Assembly (NCBI RefSeq): GCF_009725995.1
Contig: NZ_RCNS01000004.1
Span: 434,001-498,000, forward strand
DNA: 64,000 nucleotides
Reading direction: 5' to 3'
Source of the DNA: Zobellia laminariae
Lineage (GTDB): Bacteria > Bacteroidota > Bacteroidia > Flavobacteriales > Flavobacteriaceae
Shown: positions 58,234-64,000 of the stretch, piece after piece
Layout of the letters: each line of letters starts with the position of its first letter
Position numbering within the stretch: position 1 is the stretch's first letter
Position numbers and translations under genes: made by a program
The notes under the pieces: generated by a model
Told to the model about the DNA's origin: nothing
The model's database searches: none
The model's input: only the letters and a program-made list of their open reading frames with translations

Positions 58234-60555
58234 ATGAAGTTGAGAACAACATCTATTTTTCGAGTTTTTATACTGCTCTGTTTAACGATCCAGTATGCGT
58301 GTAGCGTTGGGAAGTACATACCTGAGGACGAAATTTTGTTTAGCGGCACGGAAATTAAAGTAGATTCTGAAGAGGAAAAACGAGCATTAAAACCAGTAGA
58401 ACAAGAGTTGGGAACTTTGATTACCCCAGCCCCTAATTCAGATGTTTTAGGAATGCGCTTGGGACTCTATTACCATTATAAAGCGCAGAAGAAAAAACCA
58501 GGTTTCCTTAATAAATGGCTAAATAAAAAGTTTGGTGAAGAGCCGGTGTATTTAAGTGATGTAAATACAGACCGTATGGAAGAGTTAATGCTAAACCGTC
58601 TTGATAATCGTGGGTTTTTCTACAGTAAAGTTACTTCGGAAATAGATAGTACTAGAAAGTTCGCTTCGGTTACCTATAAGGCTGAGTTGGCAAAGCCCTA
58701 TACTTTACAGGAATGGAAAATTGATAAGGATAGTCTGCCTATTTATGACCAAATAGAAACGGCAATGACCGGCACCAAGTTAAAGGCTGGGCAACGTTTT
58801 GATTTGGAATTACTAAAGTACGAACGCGAGCGAATAGATACCCATCTTAAAAGCCAAGGGTACTATAATTTTAATTCGGACTTTCTCATTTTTGAGGCAG
58901 ATACCAATCGCTATGATAATAGGAAATTCGACTTGTTTCTTCGGTTGAAAAAAGGAACGCCAAAGAAATCTATTGTTCCATATAGTATTGATTCTATTGC
59001 GGTCTACCCTAATTACTCCATTGAAAATGATAGCCTGCCTCAGCCTTCTGCAATTACTGAGGAAAACGGTATTTATTTTATTCAAGACGAGGAGTTTTTT
59101 AAACCTAAAAGATTGGAGCCTTATATACTTTTTGAAAAAGGAGGGCTGTACAATTCAGAAACTGCGCGGCTTACAAGTAACCGGTTAGCTGCCTTGGGGA
59201 GTTATAAGTTCGTGAACATTAGGTTTAATGAAACAGATACCACTAATATTAAAGATAAAGGTTCGTTAAATGCAGATATCTTTTTATCGCCTTTAACAAA
59301 AAGGTCTATCCGTACGGAACTACAGGTCTTAACGAAATCCAATGGATACGCAGGGCCGGGAATATCTGCAACGTATAACAATCGTAATATATTTAACGGA
59401 GGAGAAACGTTTAGTCTAACAGGAGATTTTTCTTATGAAAGTCAAATCTCTGGAGGTGATGATGCAGGGCAAACCAGTATTGCAGGTGGACTGACGGCCA
59501 ATTTATTACTACCTAGGTTAGTGCCTTTTTCACCAAGTAGATTTAACTATTCTGTTCCCAAGACAAAAATAAGTTTGGGAGGCGATATTTTATTAAGGAG
59601 CGATTATTATACGCTCACCTCTTTCAATACTTCTTTTGGGTATACATGGAAGGCAAACAAGTTTGTTTATCACGAATTGAATCCTATTAGTATTACGTAT
59701 GTGAACCTAGCTGATACTACAGAAGAGTTTGAGGCTATTTTAGATGAAAACTCCTATTTGAGGAGTAGTTTTGAACAACAGTTTATTGCCGGTATCAATT
59801 ATACATTCACTTACAATGAATTGGTAGATGATAATAAAGACCGGCCCCTTTATGTATCTACAAGTTTAGATATTGCTGGTAATACCTTAAACTTATTAAG
59901 CGGAGGAAAGAGTTCCGTTTTTGGATTGGAATATGCCCAATACGCCAAGGCAGATATAGATTTTAGGTACTATTTGAAATGGGGAAAGGAAAGTGCTTTA
60001 GTAAGTAGGTTATATGCAGGCTGGGGTATTCCTTACGGTAATTCTGCAACATTGCCTTTTGTGAAACAATTCTATTCTGGTGGGCCATACAGTGTTCGTG
60101 CATTTGAAATTAGGTCTTTGGGGCCTGGTACTTTTGTTAGTGATGAAGATAGTACCAGTTCTTACTATGATCAATCTGGTAACCTAAGGTTAGAGGCTAA
60201 TCTAGAATATCGTTTTCCTATTTGGTCTTATCTAAAAGGAGCATTTTTTGTAGACGCGGGTAATGTTTGGTTAACTAGTGAAGTAGAAATAGACGAGGAT
60301 GATGATGAAGATAGTATTGCATTGAGTGAGGAGTTAATGTCAAAAGGAACCTTTGGTTCCGATTGGATGAAAGAGCTGGGCGTTGGGGTTGGTTTTGGGC
60401 TTCGTGTAGATATACAGAGTTTTGTAATCCGGTTTGATCTAGCTTCGCCATTACAAGTCCCTTACAATGATGAGGGTGAACGATTGCGAACCCCTTTCTT
60501 TGGCGGTGGGAGCGGTAATCTGGTCTTTAATTTTGCTATTGGTTACCCTTTTTAA
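58234..60555 (+). CDS. tamL: TamL, lipidated Omp85/BamA-family outer-membrane protein
   Basis: 773 residues. The start MKLRTTSIFRVFILLCLTIQ leads to a lipobox with Cys at 23 (YACSVG). POTRA-like repeats occupy about residues 30-330 and a 16-strand beta-barrel the rest, with the family motif GGPYSVRAFEIRSLGPGTF and a final strand ending FNFAIGYPF, terminal Phe as expected for barrel insertion. In Bacteroidota the TamA equivalent is a lipoprotein called TamL and is encoded next to tamB, as here (1 base apart). It works with TamB in assembling outer-membrane proteins or surface components. Confidence 0.92.
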   Translation: MKLRTTSIFRVFILLCLTIQYACSVGKYIPEDEILFSGTEIKVDSEEEKRALKPVEQELGTLITPAPNSDVLGMRLGLYYHYKAQKKKPGFLNKWLNKKFGEEPVYLSDVNTDRMEELMLNRLDNRGFFYSKVTSEIDSTRKFASVTYKAELAKPYTLQEWKIDKDSLPIYDQIETAMTGTKLKAGQRFDLELLKYERERIDTHLKSQGYYNFNSDFLIFEADTNRYDNRKFDLFLRLKKGTPKKSIVPYSIDSIAVYPNYSIENDSLPQPSAITEENGIYFIQDEEFFKPKRLEPYILFEKGGLYNSETARLTSNRLAALGSYKFVNIRFNETDTTNIKDKGSLNADIFLSPLTKRSIRTELQVLTKSNGYAGPGISATYNNRNIFNGGETFSLTGDFSYESQISGGDDAGQTSIAGGLTANLLLPRLVPFSPSRFNYSVPKTKISLGGDILLRSDYYTLTSFNTSFGYTWKANKFVYHELNPISITYVNLADTTEEFEAILDENSYLRSSFEQQFIAGINYTFTYNELVDDNKDRPLYVSTSLDIAGNTLNLLSGGKSSVFGLEYAQYAKADIDFRYYLKWGKESALVSRLYAGWGIPYGNSATLPFVKQFYSGGPYSVRAFEIRSLGPGTFVSDEDSTSSYYDQSGNLRLEANLEYRFPIWSYLKGAFFVDAGNVWLTSEVEIDEDDDEDSIALSEELMSKGTFGSDWMKELGVGVGFGLRVDIQSFVIRFDLASPLQVPYNDEGERLRTPFFGGGSGNLVFNFAIGYPF

Positions 60556-60633
60556 ACGGTGAATATGCTACTTCAGCCTGAAAATTACGGGGTTTTTATA
60601 GGTCACTAGGTGAAAATAGCAGCAAATAAACTT

Positions 60634-60641
60634 TACTTTTG
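60634..60641 (+). promoter_or_regulatory. candidate -7 box for the BLUF gene
   Basis: TACTTTTG followed by C is an exact TAnnTTTG match in the 188-base gap between tamL and the BLUF gene, about 100 bases before the ATG. No -33 TTG is evident, so this is tentative. Confidence 0.35.
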
Positions 60642-60743
60642 CTATCTTATTAAAATCTTTCTTTCATACAGCATGTTTCAGTTGCAGAAGAGTAAAGATA
60701 AAGCTGAATTTTAATGATTGCTTTGCGCTATATACAATGATAA

Positions 60744-61211
60744 ATGCAAGCAGTAACACTTCCTTCTATATTGATACATACCCTAACTTACGAGTCAAAA
60801 GCAATTAAAGAATTGACTATTAAAGATGTAGAAGCTATTCTGGCCACTGCTAAATTATTTAATAGTCAGAATGATATAACGGGCTGTCTTATTTTTTATA
60901 AAAGAAGATTCATTCAGATTTTAGAAGGTGAAAAGGAAAAAGTTCAAGACCTATATGAAAAGGTCAAAAACGATAAACGGCATAAACAGGTTTATCTCTT
61001 GTCAGAAGGACCTATTGAAGAGCGTAATTTCCCAAACTGGGGAATGGTTTATTATCCCATAGATGACAACGAAGCAAATAAGAATGAGTACGAGCAGTTT
61101 AAGAGGAACTTGTTATTATTAGCAGATTTAACGGTGCATTCCAATCAAACCGCAATTCTCTTTTGGAAACGCATGAAATTGTTAATTACCACACCTCCGG
61201 ATCATATATAA
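60744..61211 (+). CDS. BLUF-domain blue-light sensor (single domain)
   Basis: 155 residues. All flavin-site residues of BLUF proteins can be placed by comparison with AppA: Tyr16 (LTYES), Asn40 (FNSQNDITG), Gln58 (RFIQILEG) and Trp99 (FPNWGM). The rest of the chain, RHKQVYLLSEGPIEERNFPN, also matches the fold. There is no attached output domain, so it must act through a partner protein or by self-association. It lies after tamL and converges with dps. The light-linked target is not visible. Confidence 0.92.
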   Translation: MQAVTLPSILIHTLTYESKAIKELTIKDVEAILATAKLFNSQNDITGCLIFYKRRFIQILEGEKEKVQDLYEKVKNDKRHKQVYLLSEGPIEERNFPNWGMVYYPIDDNEANKNEYEQFKRNLLLLADLTVHSNQTAILFWKRMKLLITTPPDHI

Positions 61212-61248
61212 ACGGGGTATAATACTTTGTTTGTACAGTTCTTTACAA

Positions 61249-61749
61249 TTAATCAAATTGCTTTAATGATGCTCTTAACATCCAAGCCATTTGCTCATGA
61301 GCTTGTAAAATACCTGTTATAAAATCTGCAGTACCTTCGTCATTATGAGCTTCTGCGTTGTCTCCAATACTTTCTCTAATAAACTTAATTACTTTATCGT
61401 GGTCCTTTAGTAAGGCGGTCATAAAGCTTGCACTGTCTGTTTGGTCAGGCTTGTTCTCTTCAAGATGAGACAATTCCAAAAATTCTTTTAGAGTACCCGG
61501 AGAATAGAACCCCAGCATACGGATACGCTCCGCTACTTCATCAATAAATGTTTCCAATTTTCCGTACTCTTCTTCAAAGAAAACGTGCTTGGTATGAAAA
61601 TCTATACCTTCTACGTTCCAGTGTGCGTTACGTGTCTTTGTGTATAATAAAAACTCGTCGGCTAATAATTGGCGTAACATTTTTACAACTGCTTCACGAT
61701 TTGACTTCTTTATGCCTATCTCGGCTTTTTGAGCTTCCTTAACCTCCAT
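61249..61749 (-). CDS. dps: Dps family ferritin-like DNA-protection protein
   Basis: 166 residues. The ferroxidase-site motif is clear: TRNAHWNVEGIDFHTKHVFF followed by EEEYGKLETFIDEVAERIRM, with His, Asp and Glu residues at the usual spacing. Dps dodecamers oxidise and store iron and protect DNA from peroxide stress. The gene is divergent from the YciF-like gene at 61955, and a palindrome (61798-61811) lies in the shared upstream region. Confidence 0.94.
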   Translation of the reverse strand: MEVKEAQKAEIGIKKSNREAVVKMLRQLLADEFLLYTKTRNAHWNVEGIDFHTKHVFFEEEYGKLETFIDEVAERIRMLGFYSPGTLKEFLELSHLEENKPDQTDSASFMTALLKDHDKVIKFIRESIGDNAEAHNDEGTADFITGILQAHEQMAWMLRASLKQFD

Positions 61750-61797
61750 GATATTTTGTTTTTTAGATTCATGTGCAAGTTACGGCCGAACTTCTCC

Positions 61798-61811
61798 TCA
61801 GGTTAACCTGA
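61798..61811. promoter_or_regulatory. 14-bp palindrome in the dps / YciF-like divergent region
   Basis: TCAGGTTAACCTGA is a perfect palindrome 48 bases upstream of the dps start and 143 bases upstream of the other gene. A near -7 box (TAACTTG, about 61776-61782 on the minus strand) lies between it and dps. It is a plausible operator for an oxidative-stress or iron regulator; no regulator is identified. Confidence 0.4.
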
Positions 61812-61954
61812 AAAATTTATTAATTACTCCAAAAAAATCAATTTTAAAATAGCATTTTTTACATCTTATAACAGCACTTTTTTCTTCAATTAAGTCAATT
61901 TAAAATAGTATTTCTGATTATTTTTAAGGTTAGAAATAAGTAACGAAAAGAGAC

Positions 61955-62449
61955 ATGAAGACATTAAGCGACTTATTTACGCACCAACTTAAGGATTTGT
62001 ATAGTGCTGAGGTTCAGTTACTAGAGGTGCTTCCGGATATTGTGGAACACGCCAACGATAAGCTATTGAAACAAGCGATTGAAAATCACTGGGAAGAAAC
62101 AAAAGAGCAAAAGGATAGAATTGAAAGTATTTGCCAGGAATTGAATATTACGCCATCTGGCGAAACCTGTCAGGCCATGAAAGGGCTCATAAAAGAAACA
62201 AAACATTTTATAGAAGAGGTAGAAGATGATGAAGTGATGGATGTAGGTCTTATTGCAGAAATACAGCGTGTACAGCATTATGAAATTTCCGGTTACGGTA
62301 GTGCGGTTCGTTTTGCAAAAGAATTAGGATATAGACAAATAGCAAAAACCTTACAGGAAACTCTTAATGAGGAATATGATGCAGATAATACGTTAGAAAA
62401 ACTGGCAGAGACCCGACTGAACAAAAAAGCAATTGGGGGGAACTCCTAA
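61955..62449 (+). CDS. DUF892 / YciE-YciF family ferritin-like protein
   Basis: 164 residues, four-helix bundle. The family signatures are LKDLYSAEVQLLEVLPDIVE, the ETCQAMKGLIKE block and IQRVQHYEISGYGSAVRFAK, then LNEEYDADNTLEKLAE, with Glu, His and Asp residues that can ligate a di-metal centre. Members are stress-induced and linked to iron. It is divergent from dps and ends 4 bases from the convergent DUF3817 gene. Confidence 0.9.
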   Translation: MKTLSDLFTHQLKDLYSAEVQLLEVLPDIVEHANDKLLKQAIENHWEETKEQKDRIESICQELNITPSGETCQAMKGLIKETKHFIEEVEDDEVMDVGLIAEIQRVQHYEISGYGSAVRFAKELGYRQIAKTLQETLNEEYDADNTLEKLAETRLNKKAIGGNS

Positions 62450-62453
62450 TTGT

Positions 62454-62780
62454 TTATTTAATCCCTTGGTCTGCGGAGTATAGTCTACTAAAAATTTTTC
62501 TATCAATATAAAATGTGCCAAATGGAATAAAGCACGCCAAAATAACTTTCCATGTGGTGGTACGGAATCTCCAATTTTGCTCAACCCCTACGCTTAACGT
62601 ATTCATTATAAAAAGCAAGAATAGGGCGCCATGTATGGGGCCAAGAGATTTGGTTAGGCTTGGGTCTAAGAAGTAATACTTCATTGGAACGGCAATGAAC
62701 ACAAGAATTAGAAGGGAAATACCTTCCAAATACCCAATTATTCGTAGCCTTCCTAGTTTAGTTTTTAATAAATCTTTCAT
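62454..62780 (-). CDS. DUF3817 membrane protein
   Basis: 108 residues with three membrane helices. GRLRIIGYLEGISLLILVFI and KSLGPIHGALFLLFI are the DUF3817 pattern seen in small integral membrane proteins of many bacteria, function unknown. It starts 2 bases after the 152-residue membrane gene, so the two form an operon downstream of the TetR operator. Confidence 0.85.
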   Translation of the reverse strand: MKDLLKTKLGRLRIIGYLEGISLLILVFIAVPMKYYFLDPSLTKSLGPIHGALFLLFIMNTLSVGVEQNWRFRTTTWKVILACFIPFGTFYIDRKIFSRLYSADQGIK

Positions 62781-62782
62781 AA

Positions 62783-63241
62783 TTATCTAATATAAGGTCT
62801 GTTTGCTAGAGGTGAAAAAGGCCAGGGTATGGCTATTACAATTATTAAAAGTGCAATAGAGAACCATACTAACATGGTCTTGAATTTTTCTTTATCAATC
62901 ATTTTTCGTTTCGCCATAGAAGAACCAATGGTAAGTATTACAATGGCCGATAGCATAAGGCAACTGTGAATTGCTCCAAAAAATAGGCTGTCCATATGGT
63001 TTAGTGCTTGACTGAAATCCTTCCAGAAATACATTACTACAGGACTTTTTACATAAAGAATAATGCCTACAACTAACTGGATATGGGCAATGGTTGCAGT
63101 CCAATGTCTAACCAGGTTATCGGTCTTGGAAAAATGTAGGTTTTGAAAATAGCCTTTATAAGCCCTGAAAATGGAGTACAGGATGCTAAACAGTACAAAC
63201 CAGCGGACTAGGGAATGTAGAAATGTGAGTGTTTGATACAT
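62783..63241 (-). CDS. hypothetical four-helix membrane protein
   Basis: 152 residues with about four membrane helices: LTFLHSLVRWFVLFSILYSI, HIQLVVGIILYVK, FFGAIHSCLMLSAIVILTIG and WFSIALLIIVIAIPWPF. The His residues in three helices recall b-type cytochromes, and similar flavobacterial proteins carry that label, but heme binding is not shown. The first gene of a two-gene operon; an operator and promoter lie directly upstream (63265-63303). Confidence 0.78.
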   Translation of the reverse strand: MYQTLTFLHSLVRWFVLFSILYSIFRAYKGYFQNLHFSKTDNLVRHWTATIAHIQLVVGIILYVKSPVVMYFWKDFSQALNHMDSLFFGAIHSCLMLSAIVILTIGSSMAKRKMIDKEKFKTMLVWFSIALLIIVIAIPWPFSPLANRPYIR

Positions 63242-63264
63242 TAATAATGAATTGAATATTAATG

Positions 63265-63272
63265 CAAATATA
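63265..63272 (-). promoter_or_regulatory. -7 promoter box of the two-gene membrane operon
   Basis: On the minus strand TATATTTG followed by C is an exact TAnnTTTG match, 23 bases before the start at 63241. The 15-bp arms of the TetR operator immediately precede it (they share base 63272), so bound repressor would block the polymerase. Confidence 0.6.
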
Positions 63273-63303
63273 AACAGAACATACTAACTAGTATGTTCTG
63301 TTT
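63272..63303. promoter_or_regulatory. TetR-family operator upstream of the membrane operon
   Basis: A perfect 15-bp inverted repeat with a 2-bp spacer: AAACAGAACATACTA (63272-63286) and TAGTATGTTCTGTTT (63289-63303). The core ATACTAACTAGTAT recurs with one change in front of the tetR gene. It begins 5 bases after the tetR stop. A terminator role for tetR is possible as well, since a run of T follows the right arm. Confidence 0.75.
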
Positions 63304-63307
63304 GAAA

Positions 63308-63901
63308 TTATTGGCTAAGATTTTTTAAATATAATTTAAGTTCCTCCAAATAAAGGTGGTAGCAATCCGTACTGTTATATACTTTTCCAAAATTTCGTAT
63401 ACCCCAATAACCAGATATAACGAACAGAGCAATCTGTTTTGGGTTAACAGAATTAACTATATTACCCTTTTCTATTCCTCTTTTAATACTGTTCTCTACA
63501 GCAATTTGCCACTCTAGAATCAACGTGTTAAGTGCCTCGGAAAATTTGGAATTCCACGGTGTCATTTCTTGGGATAAATTACTTGCGGGACAACCATATT
63601 CAAGTTTCAAGAAAGGAGTATCTAGCAATAGGGTTTTAATCATCAAAAAAATATCCTCAACTGGTTTAGAGCTGTTTTGTAACGGCGCAATAAAAGCATC
63701 GTGCATGTTAGGTTTTACAATTTCTTTAATAATTGCAATGCCCATTGCATCCTTAGTTTTAAAGTGATAATAGAATGCTCCTTTTGTTACTTGGGTGGTG
63801 GCTATAATTTCATCAATACTGGTTGCTTGATAGCCTTTTTTATAGATTAAATCGAAGGCTTTTTCAAGAATAGTATGCCGGGTATTGGATGCTTTTGTCA
63901 T
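63308..63901 (-). CDS. TetR/AcrR family transcriptional regulator
   Basis: 197 residues. The N-terminal helix-turn-helix is typical: TRHTILEKAFDLIYKKGYQA, TSIDEIIATTQVTKGAFYYH and FKTKDAMG. The C-terminal ligand domain has GCPASNLSQEM, typical of the YxAF/TetR_C branch of regulators in Bacteroidota. It likely represses itself and the two membrane genes downstream, because the same palindromic core lies before both. The inducer is unknown. Confidence 0.93.
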   Translation of the reverse strand: MTKASNTRHTILEKAFDLIYKKGYQATSIDEIIATTQVTKGAFYYHFKTKDAMGIAIIKEIVKPNMHDAFIAPLQNSSKPVEDIFLMIKTLLLDTPFLKLEYGCPASNLSQEMTPWNSKFSEALNTLILEWQIAVENSIKRGIEKGNIVNSVNPKQIALFVISGYWGIRNFGKVYNSTDCYHLYLEELKLYLKNLSQ

Positions 63902-63906
63902 AAAAG

Positions 63907-63920
63907 ATACTAATTAGTAT
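63907..63920. promoter_or_regulatory. TetR-family operator upstream of tetR (autoregulation)
   Basis: ATACTAATTAGTAT is a perfect 14-bp palindrome 5 bases before the tetR ATG (63901). It differs by one base from the core of the operator at 63281-63294. A near -7 box (TACTTTG, 63927-63933 on the minus strand) lies just upstream, so the site overlaps the probable transcription start. Confidence 0.7.
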
Positions 63921-64000
63921 GATGTGCAAAGTACTGAAAAAAATAGTAATGAGTAAGACCTATATAAATTGAAAGAGCAATCTATTAATTTCTTTATTTG

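Overview
The window looks like a chromosomal piece of a marine Flavobacteriaceae bacterium (Bacteroidota; Zobellia/Maribacter-like is a guess). The support is low GC content, proteins with type IX secretion (T9SS) sorting tails, a lipidated Omp85 protein (TamL) beside TamB, a flavobacterial MutA/MutB pair, and promoter boxes of the Bacteroidota TAnnTTTG type.

Layout. (1) 2-16257, plus strand: an exopolysaccharide (EPS) cluster with the 3' part of rfbB, a Wzx flippase, a pyruvyltransferase, four glycosyltransferases, an EpsG-type polymerase, a Wzc tyrosine kinase, an MBOAT acyltransferase with an SGNH-like partner, a broken acyltransferase and a hexapeptide acetyltransferase. (2) 16258-17080: degenerate DNA and a tRNA-Arg(TCT) with its own promoter and terminator. 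(3) 17224-24501, minus strand: a receiver protein, a sensor kinase split by an in-frame stop, both methylmalonyl-CoA mutase subunits, and a lone priming glycosyltransferase. (4) 25226-31666, plus: four secreted proteins, including two related T9SS cargoes, one of which carries about 17 acidic Pro/Glu repeats. (5) 32203-33945: a sorbosone-dehydrogenase-like protein fused to cytochrome c. (6) 33962-47863, minus: a second complete EPS cluster headed by a close paralogue of the priming enzyme in (3). (7) 48606-53073: two short-chain dehydrogenases, small proteins, a peroxiredoxin-like protein and a hydrolase. (8) 53229-60555: tamB-tamL. (9) 60744-63901: a BLUF photoreceptor, Dps, a YciF-like protein, two membrane proteins and a TetR regulator with two matching operator sites.

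How the parts fit. The two EPS clusters have separate flippases, polymerases and co-polymerase kinases, so they probably make two different polymers. The visible part of the first cluster has no priming enzyme; the separate copy at 23146-24501 may serve it. Both priming genes have the same leader layout: a promoter box, exactly 18 nt, a C-run followed by AAGCT or AAAGCT, then an untranslated leader of roughly 180-200 nt. EPS production, T9SS surface proteins and TamB/TamL together make this window rich in cell-envelope functions.

Most notable observations: the nonsense-split histidine kinase, the shared leader element of the two priming genes, the paired TetR operators, and the repeat-expanded T9SS protein beside its repeat-free twin. 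I saw no CRISPR array, intact insertion sequence or prophage.
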